Assembly (NCBI GenBank): GCA_033977485.1
Contig: CM066983.1
Location: 63,970,010-64,034,009 of the forward strand
From: Hydrangea macrophylla
Taxonomy: Eukaryota > Streptophyta > Magnoliopsida > Cornales > Hydrangeaceae
Reading direction: 5' to 3'
DNA length: 64,000 nt
A program made the position numbers and the translations under genes. The notes under the pieces are model-generated. The model ran no database searches. It had not been told where the DNA came from and saw nothing but the letters and a program-made list of their open reading frames with translations. The stretch's first letter is position 1, and each line of letters begins with the position of its first letter. Below are positions 11,021-22,491 of this stretch, piece after piece.

Positions 11021-11360
11021 CATATGTAGTTTTAATCAAATATATATTGTTTGATTGTGTATATTTGTCTTTCTAGATTTTAAATGAGTTTGTGTGATTT
11101 AAAAAAAAATTACAAAGGAGGTCCGTATAATTTAATATTACCTCGACGGAGGTCAGAGTAAACTTTAGAGAAATTGCTAAGGGTATTTTGGAAGAATAAC
11201 ACATTTATTTGATGACATAATCATTTTTAGTCATAATGCTTTTGTAACGGAGAGGGAAAGTGGTACCTAGACATTAAACTTAGGGGAAGTCATTATAATT
11301 TTGAAAATCACAATGAAGGTCTGTGTAATTAGACCTAATCTTAGGGAAGTCAGAGTAATT

Positions 11361-12350
11361 TACCCTAAAATATATGCCAAAATCAATTACTCGAAAAGAT
11401 ATTTACTATTTTAATGTGTTTATAATTACAAAGTAAGTATAATTCGTTCGGCGCCGAACTGGGTCTTAGGTTCCTCCATTGCATAAGTCGAGTGTTCGAT
11501 CCCCACCCCTTTCACTTGTAATTAAAATTATATTTTAAATACATAATTAACACAAATTTTGGTGGATAGGTAAAGAATCAATTGTTGACTCTAAGAGATT
11601 GCTGAATTAATTTTGAGTTATTGAGTTAAATAGAGCATATTATATTAGCTCGGGTGCACATAAAGGTAAACCCAAACTATATATGTTAGATTTGGTACTC
11701 AACAACTACTTTCAATTGGTTCTAGACAAGAATAACAAGAAAAATTTATAGAAGAGTAGCTTTCAAGGGTGGGTCAAAACCCCAAGTTGTATTAAGATTT
11801 GTATTAGCTAATAAATATATGTGATTGCATCACCATTTGTGGCCTATCAATGTCACGCACACAGCCAGATTTAACAAACTATTGCATGTCAATAAATAAC
11901 TACTTGTCTCAAAAATAAAAATAAAATAAATAAACAAAAAAATAAAACACTATTTAAATACATCATGGTTTAGTCCAACAAATTTTTAATTCTTTGTATT
12001 ATTATATATTTATTATTCAACGGATGTAGAAAAACTCACCATATTTTCTCACTAGTAGAAGTAGAATTATGAACTTAGAGTCTTTCGTGATGTCTAATTA
12101 TGGAAAAAATAAATTAGATTGACCTTGAAATTTACAACAATTGCAAGCAAACCCCTTCATGTTTTTGAGATTAGTGTCAGCCAACTCGGATAGGAACTCA
12201 ATCCTTCGCTCTCCTGATGCTTATTGATTGATTTGTAAAACACTGAAATAGTTAAATTAAAAGTTAGCTCACCGGGTAATATTTGGGCCCACAGTGCCAA
12301 CCAGGAGAGAGATAGACGGTAGATATAAGTATTTGTGAGATTTAATTGTG
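11361..12350. other. Intergenic AT-rich DNA, no gene seen
   Basis: No ORF or conserved domain is recognisable. The only structured piece is 11449-11510, where a GTGTTCGATCC word (about 11492-11502) resembles the internal B box of a tRNA-derived promoter. It is followed by CCCACCCC, but no convincing A box or cloverleaf is present. Confidence 0.5.
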
Positions 12351-12358
12351 CCCCTAGC

Positions 12359-12509
12359 TAAGGGTGTAAACGGTTCGGTTCGGTTTGGTTCGGAGTGTGT
12401 AAATTTTCGGTTCAGTTTCGGTTTTACACTGCACAAATTAAATGAAAACCGACCGAACCGATCGGTTCGGTTCGGTGTGTCGGTTTGGTTCAGTTTTTTA
12501 ACACCCCTA
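12359..12509. mobile_element. hAT-type MITE
   Basis: A 151 bp element with ends TAAGGGTGTAAACGG and, inverted, TAGGGGTGTTAAAA. It is full of GGTTCGGTT words and has a GAACCGATCGGTTC palindrome. It is flanked by the perfect 8 bp duplication CCCCTAGC (12351-12358 and 12510-12517). An 8 bp duplication with these termini indicates the hAT superfamily. It has no coding capacity, so it would have been moved by a transposase acting in trans. Confidence 0.9.
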
Positions 12510-12517
12510 CCCCTAGC

Positions 12518-14010
12518 ATTGTTGTTAGCTCACCTGTATTTGCAATTGGATACGATCGGACAGGTGATGCGCACGGATCACATGAACATAGTTGCTGATC
12601 TGTGTTGATTATGTGTTGATTCCATTATTTATTGTTTTGCATTTTGTGAAATTGGGAATTCTTGTACATGATTCATTTGATTAACCAAAGTAGAGAGTAA
12701 GTTACTATAAATGCTTAAACAAGAGGTATGCATCTCAGTAATTGTCAAATATTTCATGAGTGATCAGTGAAATTGAACATTGTTAAAAATATTTGTGTAC
12801 ATAAGAAACAATTTCATACCATAAGTTGCTCGGGTGTCAATATATCATGTGTGTGTTTAGTTAGATATACGATAGAACAGAACTTCAAGTACACGAAACA
12901 GAGCTGTATGTACATTTATGACAGACCAGAACTACACGCATGTATGATGTACCTATACATAATACCTCTAATGATCTGGTGTCTTGTAATTGAGAGTCAA
13001 TGATAAGATCAAATTAGTTAGGTTTTAGTTTAAACTGATTAAGATTTTACTTTGACCTTTCAAATGAGTTGGGATTCAAGTTGAAAATGACTTCCTCTCA
13101 AGCAAGTCATGACACTGTTAGATTTCTCTACTACAGCGTTCAAAACTTTTTGACAGCAAAGAAAATCAAAAGAGGTAGGTGTGTATGATAAAACTGATAA
13201 TTAAGAACTGAAAAATTAAGTATTGAATTTTGAAGTATTGAAAATTTTAATTGATTGAATGTGCAATATTGGGAAGAAAAAAAAAAGTGTTTCAATTACT
13301 GTAATAAACTAATTCAGTTATTATTTTCAGTAGAATTTTTTCACTCTAAATTTTCAGTAGATTTTTAGCAGCTTTATACTACTAAGTTGCAAATGTACTG
13401 AAAAGAATAAATGCTGAAAATTTTTTGATTACTTTATTGAATTATCAAACACACCTTTGAATGACAGTAATCAATGATGATATTTGGTTATTCCATTGTT
13501 GGTAGTGAGTTATCCATGTTTTGATTAGCATAGTAATTCAATTATTGTTGTTTGAATAGTTTCATTATTGAGCCCAGTAATTTATGGCCTCTTTCATCAA
13601 AATATTTAAAATTAAATGTATTTAATGCATATATGTAATAATAATCTTTAATTATGGTAGTATTATTATCGCTAATATGACCAATAAAATCTTAATATGG
13701 CAATCAAAATATCATTATAAATGGTGGCAATGAGATGTCTGTCCTTGTTTGAATTTCGTCTCCCACGTTATCACGTATGCAATGTTCAATCACAATGAGA
13801 TGTCCTAAAATGATCTAAATAGGAACCCGATTATGGGTGCTGTCATCCAAACATATTATGTTTTCTAAATTTTGAATCCTAAATACATGTCACATATTTT
13901 TAAAAAAAATATATTTATAGTAATTTAAAATTTGGGAAGATAGACTGTACAAATAAACTCATCTCAAAATTCAAATGAAAGGGAAAAAGAAGCCACGTCA
14001 TTGGCAAACC
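12518..14010. other. Intergenic DNA upstream of PIN, nothing recognisable
   Basis: AT-rich with short ORFs that lack domain signatures. It likely includes distal regulatory sequence of the PIN gene, but I can name no element with confidence. Confidence 0.5.
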
Positions 14011-14029
14011 CATCCCATATGATATGGGA

Positions 14030-14192
14030 CACGTGTACATATAAACTCATGTATGGTTAACTTTAACCATAGTAGGTGGTCACCCAACCTCATTTCCAAT
14101 ACTGGTCCCAATTCCCAAGCAAGCAAATCCCCAAAGGCCCAAACCATTACAATGAATGAACCACACATACAGTACACTCCTCTATATATATA
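14030..14192 (+). promoter_or_regulatory. Probable core promoter of the PIN gene (G-box and TATA box)
   Basis: A G-box (CACGTG, 14030-14035) lies about 150 bp upstream of a good TATA box (CTATATATATA, 14182-14192). Transcription would start near 14215-14225, just before the CT-rich tract, leaving a 5' leader of about 330 nt before the ATG at 14550. G-boxes bind bZIP and bHLH factors such as PIFs, which would fit a light-responsive PIN3-type gene, but that is inference. Confidence 0.6.
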
Positions 14193-14228
14193 CTACCAAA
14201 GTTACAACCCCCCTTGTAATTTCATACA

Positions 14229-14230
<2 letters not shown>

Positions 14231-14268
<38 letters not shown>

Positions 14269-14297
14269 AACAGAAACACTCAATACACACACACACA

Positions 14298-14325
<28 letters not shown>
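14231..14325 (+). repeat. Two (CT)n tracts in the PIN 5' leader
   Basis: CT runs at about 14231-14266 and 14297-14324 are separated by an ACACACAC stretch. Pyrimidine-rich tracts just downstream of plant transcription starts are common and can bind BPC/GAGA-type proteins on the opposite strand. The open frames through them are low-complexity and not genes. Confidence 0.85.
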
Positions 14326-14330
<5 letters not shown>

Positions 14331-14549
14331 GGTGGTAGTAGCTCTGCCAGAAAGTGTGAAGCAGAGCAGACTAGTAACAGAGGACATATATACCACTCAG
14401 TTAGTTAAATAACGGCTTCTTTTCCAATTTTAACCCTCAAGTGCTATCTAATTTTCTCTCAAATGCCATTCGCCCATTCCCATTAGATCTGACCCAAATC
14501 TTCACCTTTTTGACACACTAGTCCACTTCTAATCAGCTCCTCCGCCGCC

Positions 14550-17500
14550 ATGATTTCCGGCCACGACCTCTACACCGTCCTGACGGCGATGGTCCCGCTC
14601 TACGTGGCCATGATCTTGGCCTACGGCTCCGTCCGGTGGTGGAAGATCTTCACCCCTGACCAGTGCTCCGGCATAAACCGGTTCGTCGCCATCTTTGCCG
14701 TCCCTCTCCTCTCCTTCCATTTCATATCAAAAAATGACATATACGCCATGAACTTCCGATTCATCGCGGCCGATACACTCCAGAAAATCATCATGCTAAT
14801 TGTCCTCGGAATCTGGGCCAATTTCACCAAAAACGGGACCCTCGAATGGGCCATTACGATATTTTCTCTCTCTACACTCCCCAACACTTTAGTGATGGGG
14901 ATCCCTCTTTTGATCGCCATGTACGGTACATACGCCGGCGACCTCATGGTTCAGGTGGTGGTGATGCAGTGCATAATATGGTACACTCTGCTTCTCTTCT
15001 TGTTCGAATACCGAGGCGCCAAGATGCTGATCATGGAGCAGTTCCCTGAGACGGCCGCCTCGATCGTCTCGTTCAAGGTCGAATCCGACGTCGTCTCACT
15101 CGACGGCCAGGACTTTCTCGAGACCGACGCCGAGATCGGAGACGACGGGAAGCTCCACGTCACCGTGAGGAAGTCCAACGCCTCGAGAAGGTCTTTCTCG
15201 GCTATGACTCCTCGGCCGTCGAACCTCACCGGCGCCGAGATTTACAGTCTAAGCTCGTCCCGAAACCCTACCCCGAGGGGCTCCAATTTTAACAATTCAG
15301 ATTTCTATTCGATGATGGGTTTTCAGGGCCGTTTATCGAATTTCGGCGCCGGAGATCTCTACTCCGTTCAATCGTCGAGAGGTCCGACGCCGAGACCGTC
15401 CAATTTCGAAGAGAATTGCGCACACGGGGCGCAAGTTATGAACTCGCCGAGGTTCGGATTCTATCCTGCACAGACGGTGCCCACTTCTTATCCTGCACCC
15501 AATCCCGAAATCTCTTCGACCCTCCCAAAACCCACCACCACCACCGCCGCCGCCAAGAGCCACCAGGCTCCACCACCAGCGCCGCCTCTACAGCAACAGC
15601 AACAGCAACAGCAACAAGGTATGTCGATGAACCACAGTAAAGCTAACCATGACGCTAAAGAACTTCACATGTTTGTGTGGAGCTCAAGTGCATCACCTGT
15701 TTCAGACGGCGGTGGGCTCCACGTGTTCGGCGGCCCGGATTTCGCTGCCAACGAGCAATCTGGACGGTCCGATCACGGCGCCAAGGAGATCAGGATGTTA
15801 GTTAATGATCATCCCCAAAATGGGGAAAACAAAGGTAACTTAATCAAACGTCACAAGTCACGAGCATTAATGCCTAAAATTGTTGTATTATTTTATTATT
15901 GTGGTACTGATTAATTTGTAGATTTTGTAAAATTAAATTAATTTTTCTTTTTTGTGCTTTTTGAAAGCTATTCCGGGTAGAGAGGACTTTGGTGGAGAGG
16001 ACTTTAGCTTTGCTGGTGGTGTGAGAGATGGAGATGAGGATAGAGAAAAGGAGGGACCCACTGGGCTCACAAAGCTGGGATCCAGCTCTACTGCTGAGTT
16101 ACATCCCAAATCTGCCGGAGTTCACGACGGCTCTGGCGACGGAAAACAGATGCCTCCGGCGAGCGTCATGACCCGTCTGATATTGATCATGGTGTGGCGT
16201 AAACTAATCCGTAACCCGAACACGTACTCAAGCCTCATTGGTCTAATTTGGTCTCTCGTCTGCTTCCGGTGAGAGCAGACTTCAATGTTAATTTTTTTTT
16301 TTTTTTTTTAAGTATAAGTCTATTATCAGAAGTTTGTTATATATAATACGGTAGTTAGATTCGAATTATTGCATATGAGAATTTAGTAATGGCTATAACT
16401 AGATTCTAATATAATTGTTAAAATCTGACTTTCTCATGTAAAAAGTTGTCCAATATATAAATTTATCCATTTTTTTTTACTGACTTTTACAATTTAATAA
16501 TAGAATTTGAAATTTATATGTTATTATGTTTTATTTGCAGGTGGCATGTGGCTATGCCAAAAATCATACTGCAGTCAATTTCTATACTATCAGATGCTGG
16601 TCTTGGAATGGCTATGTTTAGCTTAGGTAAGTAGCCTCACTTCATTCCTTGTGTGTTGTTTTTGGTTCTCTCTTTGACTGTTGTCGCGAGAGTAACTGTA
16701 GATGCACACAATTACCTGAATATTAGGCACATATAATATAATTTAAGTCAAAGTAACACAGTTACAGCATATCAAAATTGACGGCTTGAAAAGTTATTCA
16801 ACTTATCTGTAACACAACGTCATATTTATCATAGATGACGTGACGCTTACATCACAGGGATAGTATCCAAATAATTCTCGATTTTTAGAAAGTAAAACAT
16901 TTTGTACAAGTAATTGCAATTGCTTGTGATTGAATTGAAACATTACACATCATATCAGTGGTGTGACGGTCGGGTGAATAATTTCTTGGTTCATAGACTC
17001 CGCCCTTTTACTATTAAGGCGCACTCGTGCGGCTTTGAAAACAAGTAGCTATGGTAGGAGTAAAAGAATTATAATCTCTACCATTCATTTTCTGACCTTT
17101 TTGCCACAAGTGACAAGTAGGAATTAACCATATCTTTGATCTACCAGACCATATGGTTGGTACTGATACATGCATATATTCGTGTATATATATATATAGA
17201 TATATCTAGTCAGAGGAGTACAATTATTCAGTTTCTGACTTTTTTCTTTTTTTTTTTTTATTTTTTACAAGAAGTAGGAATTATCACCGGCTATAAATGG
17301 ATGGACTACCCAACACGTGGGACCATGTCGGAAAAGTGGTCCCAAATTGGTGGCCTTCCGTTTAATTTGATGTCCTATTTTATTTATTCACATGAATCAC
17401 ATACTGAATATCAACGAGTAGTTGAAACTTTTAAAAAGAAAAAAAAAAAAAATTGATAATTAATATTTTGTGTTATATAAATATATATTGTATATCTGAT

Positions 17501-18758
17501 TGATTTTAATTGTGGTGGTCCGTAAAGGTCTGTTTATGGCTCTTCAGCCAAAGTTAATAGCATGCGGAAACTCGGTGGCCACGTTCGCAATGGCCGTGAG
17601 GTTCTTGACTGGCCCAGCAGTTATGGCTGCCGCCTCCATTGCCGTTGGCCTCCGTGGCACCCTCCTACACGTCGCTATTGTACAGGTAATTAGTGCCTAC
17701 CTATTCGCTTTCATATTCAAAACAATTTAAATTTTTTTTTAATTACTATAGAAATCATTAATTAAGTGATTATGAAACTCTAAAAATATTAAAGCAGAAC
17801 TATTTTGTAAAACTGTCTTTGCGATACAAGCACAAAAGCTATAGTATTGAATAGATTGTGGCCAAAAACATTTATCTGCAATTGAATTATAGACACGGAA
17901 ACAGTGGCCAAACGAGCCCTATATTAGTCTTTTTCTGAGAATTTCAAACTCTTTTTTTTCCTAAAAAAATTGAATTTTTCATTATTGCACTTCTTTTAAA
18001 ATAAAAATTTCAGTTACATGAAACAAGAAATGGGAGAGTTCTATATAATGAAGGGTAGATTTGAAAAGTTCACAAGTACATTGACTCATCAACTAGATTT
18101 TTTATAATAGAATAAAGAACTCTTAATTTAGGATAGAGGGAGTAGTAGTCATATTACATGTACATATGGTTGCTATCATAATGCATTAATGAGAAAGAGA
18201 TGCTCACAAAAGGATGTGGCACCCATGTGGCAGTTTTTGTGACTCTAGCATTGCTTGTGCATTAATAGTAGTGGGATAATTTTTCATTCAAGATGAATCT
18301 TTATCAGTTGATTAAAATCAGCTGGAAAAACATAATTTTAGGACGAACTTAAATCAATAGGTTGTTTGAAGACTTATATAGTGCCAATATTTTAGTGAAG
18401 TGATAGGGATATTTTTTTGTCTATTTTGGTGTTTGTTTGTTTGTATATTATTTATATATAACATCATACTTTGATTTTTTTTTTTTTTTTTTAAAGTATA
18501 AAGTTGTCTGACCAATTGTTATCCAATAGGCCGCACTTCCACAAGGGATTGTTCCATTTGTGTTTGCCAAAGAATATAATGTCCACCCGGCAATTCTTAG
18601 CACTGGGTAAGTGAAATCTCAACTTTCAAATTACAGTTAATACTTTTATATGATAATTTAACTTCATTTTTTTTTTTTGTAAAAATTGCAGGGTTATATT
18701 TGGAATGTTGATAGCTTTGCCAATCACACTAGTCTACTACATTCTTCTCGGATTATGA
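14550..18758 (+). CDS. PIN3-like: Auxin efflux carrier, PIN3/PIN4/PIN7 clade
   Basis: Exports the auxin indole-3-acetic acid across the plasma membrane and gives directional flow in tropisms and patterning. Six exons, all GT-AG: 14550-15834, 15968-16268, 16541-16626, 17528-17685, 18530-18606, 18692-18758 (1974 nt, 657 residues). The order is an N-terminal membrane bundle (about 1-155, with [20 protein letters not shown]), a long hydrophilic loop, then a C-terminal bundle (about 496-657). The loop has three TPRxS phosphosites for PID/WAG-type kinases (Ser224, Ser245, Ser284). NPNTY (511-515) precedes the C-terminal bundle. The start [12 protein letters not shown] and the [20 protein letters not shown] segment match PIN3 rather than PIN1. 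Length fits long-loop PINs (about 620-660). Oddities are a nine-glutamine run (348-356) and a strong in-frame alternative donor at 15618/15619. No frameshift or stop is present. Confidence 0.97.
18190..18262. mobile_element. MITE fragment in PIN intron 4
   Basis: The sequence from AGAGATGCTCACAAAAGGATG to TTTTTGTGACTCTAGCATTGC matches both arms of the hairpin element at 35386-35550, with the middle shortened. It lies about 500 bp into intron 4 (17686-18529), away from the splice sites. Confidence 0.6.
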
Positions 18759-20113
18759 AGTTTATGAAGCAACCTAAAAAATTGGGAAAATGGAAAAATT
18801 TGTCGTCGTTGGATGTGTGTCGTGTGTTAGCTTAATTTGGATCATTTGATGGTTGCACTCGGGGATATAGTACTGACTAGTCATGGATTTTAAGCGGAAA
18901 AGAAGATGATCGATCTTCTTTTATGAACAACTTACGAAAACTCCAAGACATTTGGAGCCCAACGATTTGACAAAGCAAAGCCTTAATTTAAGGATCATGT
19001 TCCCACTTAAAAGTAATCGTATGTCTAAATCTTCGCACTTTTTACCGGAATTATAGAGACCGAACCTGGTAGGAGAGAAACAGAAGAGAGGAGAGCAGCG
19101 AAAGAGAAAAGCGGTCATTGATTAGTAATTTTTTTTTTTCCTCTTTATAATCGTTGTGCGTGTAAAGTATTATTGAAAAATTGGTCTCCTCGATTTAAGA
19201 TGTGATAAGATAAGATTAGCTTGTTAATTGTGTTAGTATAGAAGGTTAGGGAGATTTCTCCTTTTCATTTTGTTCTTCAATGTATGTTAGTTTTGGTTTC
19301 CAATGAGTTTGGATTGGAGTTTTTGGACTCTCTCTATGTAATTAATTACTCTTTTAGAGTTTTATAATCAAAGGGCTCATGAGTCACTCACCTTGTTAAT
19401 AAGAAAGTAGTGTTGTTTTTTTTCTTTTGCATCAACAGAAAAGGAATTTCACTTTAAACTTTGAAGCAAAGAAAAAGAAAGAAAAAGAAGAGATAGGGAT
19501 TGAGAGGCCTTTGAAAGCCCATTATCTTTCTCCCCCAATGACAGCTTTTATACTTTTGGGCACAAAGCTCTTTGGAAAGGGCTTTTATAGAGAGAGAGAG
19601 AGAGATAAAAAGCAGAGAGCTGAGAGTCAAAAAAAGCTATTACTTTTTTCAATTGTTAGGCGCCTACAAACCCAACCCTACCCTACCCTAACCCACCCAA
19701 TAGCCACCATTCTTGTCACTAGAACTAGAAACCTCTCTCTCCAACACTTTCAGTTAAGGGTCCATTTGGAAAAATATTATATGGAGCAATTTTGATTGCC
19801 AAAATAAATAATAATAAAAAAAAACGTGTGATTTGTCGAAGGAAGTCTTCTGCAATTGCGGTTTTGCCAAAGTGGAAAAGGAAGTTGTCGAAACCGTGTT
19901 TGGGCCATCCGTGGAGTGATGGAGGAGAACGATCACTAAATTTGAGGGGGCAAAAGGTCTCACTTTCGCTATTCAAATTTTTGTTTTTGCCGAATAATAC
20001 TAATATGGATCCTAAATTTTCATCCCACATATATTTCCTAATACATGTAATTGTAGGATTACATGCGATTATAGCAGGATTCACTTGATATTTATAGAAA
20101 TTTGGTATTAAAT
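18759..20113. other. PIN 3' untranslated region and downstream intergenic DNA
   Basis: The first few hundred bases after the stop form the 3' UTR. No canonical AATAAA stands out, so the cleavage site is not assigned. Beyond it are CT-rich and AT-rich stretches. A short CCCTACCCTACCCTAACCC run near 19675-19700 is telomere-like but too short to call an interstitial telomere. ORFs here (19427-19795 plus, 19725-20225 minus) show no domain. Confidence 0.5.
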
Positions 20114-20336
20114 ACCAAATTAAGAGAATTATTTGGTTATAAGACACAAGGGAAAAATATTTGGGGACAAGTCCATGATTAGTGGACATTAATAAACATA
20201 AGTACTTTGACCCAATAAGTGACACATTTTTATGACCAATGTACCCCTTTCTAGACTAATACACACTAACCCAAAGTGTTCAGCTGAGAGAGACAGAGAG
20301 AGAGAGAGAGGCGATCGCAGCTCCACCAGCTTCTTC

Positions 20337-20495
20337 GCACCTCCGGCCACCTCTATCGCACTTCCGACCACCTCCATTGCGCCTTCATCTAGCACCATCG
20401 CACCTCCAGTCACCTCCATCGCACCTCCGGCCACCTCCATTGCACCTCCATCCAGCACCATCGCACCTCCATCCAGCACCATCGCACCTCTGGCC
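20337..20495. repeat. 24-bp minisatellite
   Basis: About six to seven copies of units built on CACCTCC(G/A)(G/T)CCACCTCCAT and CATCCAGCACCATCG. Confidence 0.85.
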
Positions 20496-20785
20496 ATTTT
20501 TTTACCTCTTCTAGATCTACCACCACTGCGACCTCTTCTGTATCTCTCATTTTCATCGGACTTCACCATTACAATCACGAACCATATCGTGCAGTCGGAC
20601 AACCAGATCTGGTGAGATCTATCTTCTCCAACCACTAGCAATTGCAGATCCAACACAATCACCACGAGCAGATCGGCGACTACAAGCTAGTGCCGCAAGC
20701 ATTTTCACGAGCAGATACGGCCACCAGCGCACCGATCCACTACATACATGTCATAGATTCTTCGTTGAAATGGCGTGGAGAGTTT

Positions 20786-20819
<34 letters not shown>

Positions 20820-21454
20820 CTTTTTTTTGAGAAATTTATAAAAAAAAAAAGGTTAGTGAAGTTACTCAACATTTTTTTTTTCCAGATTTTGATATCAACT
20901 ATAGTACTTGTTTGATAGATCTCGTTAAGTTGGTTGAAAAAATATAGATTTTATGCAAAAAAAATAAGTTACAGATCAATATGAATGCTCAAATTTGTAA
21001 TAAGTTTTTGCAATGTTTGTTAGAACATTTTTTTTGTGAAATTTCACAAAGTTTGAAATTTCACAACTTTTTTTTTCTTTTTTGAAAATCTCACAACTTT
21101 TTCGGTATTGGTATGAGATTAAATTTTAGAAACTTGTTATGTGTTCATTTCATGTTGATGTGGTGGTTTGGTTTGAAGATATCAATCAGGTGAGGTCGTG
21201 GTAGTGATCGGCAGGCGTTTGGTGTGGCGGTGGTGGTTTTGTGGAATTTTCACGAACTCTGTGAAATTTCACAACTTTTTGTTGATAAATTTCACAATTT
21301 TTTTTTTAAATTTCACAAGTTTTTTCGGTGTTGTGCTGTGAGAAATTTACTTTCAAGATCTTGTTTTATGATCATTTCAAGTTAATGTGGTGGTTTGATT
21401 GTGAAGAGATTGATAGAGGTCTGGTGTGGCGTTGGTGGTGAACTACAGAGGTCT

Positions 21455-21630
21455 GGTGGTGGTGGTGGTGGTGGTGGTGGTGGTGGTAGTCGCTAGGGGT
21501 CTACTGTGGTGGTGTTCGCCGGAGGTCAGACGAACTCAGGCGAAGTCGCCGGAACTCAGGCGAAGTCACCGGAGCTCAGGCGATGTCATGGTGGTGGTCG
21601 CCGGAGCTCAGGCGAGGTCGCCGGAGGTGA
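21455..21630. repeat. (GGT)n tract and 21-bp GGAGCTCAGGCGA array
   Basis: A GGT microsatellite (21455-21487) is followed by four to five copies of a unit containing CGCCGGAGCTCAGGCGA or a close variant. Confidence 0.85.
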
Positions 21631-22025
21631 TGGTGGTGTTGCTTATGTTTTTGTCACTGTTGTGCAAAATCTTAGGGGTATTTGTGTCAAAGTAGCAAGG
21701 TATAGACATAATACTACAACATTTTTCTAACTGGACTAAAACCATAATATTTCTCTTAATTTGGTTTAATTGCTAATTTCCCCATTTTCATTAGAAGTAA
21801 TTTTTGATGGTCCCAGTCACATGTGTTTGGAAGCTCAATTTGAATTTACTCAAAATTGGCCAAAAATTTCATGTAATAAAATCATAACATATATTGCTCA
21901 AAATTTCCTGTCAATTTCAACCTTATCATATTTATAGCTCGCCATTCTGATTTCTTTCTTTTTTTTTTTCCTTTTTTTTTCTTACTCTTGAAAATGATTT
22001 CAATTGATAATTTGAAATTAAAAAA

Positions 22026-22191
22026 GGGCAATACTAGGGGCACTAACAAAATCTACTAACACTTACTAACACACTCTATCTCTCTCCTAGTGGTACTGCG
22101 GGGTCCACTGCGGACCCCACAATGCCACTAGGAGAGAGATAGAGTGTGTTAGTAAGTGTTAGTGGATATTGTTAGTGCCCCAAATATAACT
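22026..22191. mobile_element. Hairpin MITE
   Basis: An almost perfect inverted repeat. The left arm starts at GGGGCACTAAC (22037) and the right arm ends in GTTAGTGCCCC (22181). The central segment reads CTATCTCTCTCCTAGTGG and its complement. Tips GGGCAATACTA and CCAAATATAAC extend the pairing weakly. Its centre is shared with the hairpin at 35941-36110. Confidence 0.8.
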
Positions 22192-22491
22192 CATTAAAAA
22201 ATTGGCCAGTAGAGCCAATTCATACCGAAATTTGTCTCCCTAAATATAGCTTGCCATCATAGTTAGTTTATTGAATAATTAATCAATTTTAATTTCCCAT
22301 TCTTTTTCATCTAAAACTTGAATGTTTTTTTTGGACGATGAGAAAAACCTTTCTAAGGTGACTCGACCCGACCTTACAAGCTAACCTCTCGAATTTATGC
22401 AAAGTCGGCTCTCCATATAAATCCGATGTAACAAGTGTGACCTCGAAGACTAAAAGTTAATTGTAATTAGCATATTGTAGTTGCTCTAGGG

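Larger units (their letters stand above)
9923..11360 (+). repeat. LTR-derived remnant, probably plus strand
   Basis: A block at 10130-10165 (ATTCACTAAGCGTTAGCTTA) parallels the ACTCACTGAGTGAAAGCTTA block of the solo LTR near 58945. A later stretch (11250-11300: GGGAAAGTGGTACC...CTTAGGGGAAGTC) resembles the solo-LTR segment near 59250-59290. A cluster of CGACCGGTCG palindromes lies at 10582-10687. No termini, PBS or coding sequence are visible, so the limits are approximate and more than one remnant may be present. Confidence 0.35.
20114..21765. mobile_element. TIR-bounded non-autonomous element with minisatellites
   Basis: The left end ACCAAATTAAGAGAATTATT is matched in inverted orientation by the right end (21741-21765). 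This is a terminal inverted repeat of about 28 bp with a few mismatches. Between them are a (GA)n tract, a C-rich 24-bp minisatellite (20337-20495), poly-T runs, repeated GTGAAATTTCACAA words (21035-21330) and a G-rich array (21455-21630). The plus-strand ORF at 20232-20615 is the minisatellite read through (repeating TSIAPP and SSTIAPP), so I do not call it a gene. The target-site duplication could not be settled. Confidence 0.45.

Noticed and set aside
11449..11510. tRNA gene or SINE suggested by GTGTTCGATCC
   Set aside because: No A box at the right distance, no cloverleaf pairing and no poly-A/T tail or duplication. A chance B-box-like word is more likely.
14621..15563. Minus-strand ORFs opposite PIN exon 1
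   Set aside because: Shadows of the PIN coding frame, produced by its GC-rich third positions.
19672..19702. Telomere-like CCCTACCCTACCCTAACCC
   Set aside because: Only three to four imperfect units in a CT-rich context, too short to call an interstitial telomere.
20189..20665. 158-codon minus-strand ORF and the 127-codon plus-strand ORF opposite
   Set aside because: Both are translations of the 24-bp minisatellite and GA tract and have no domain.
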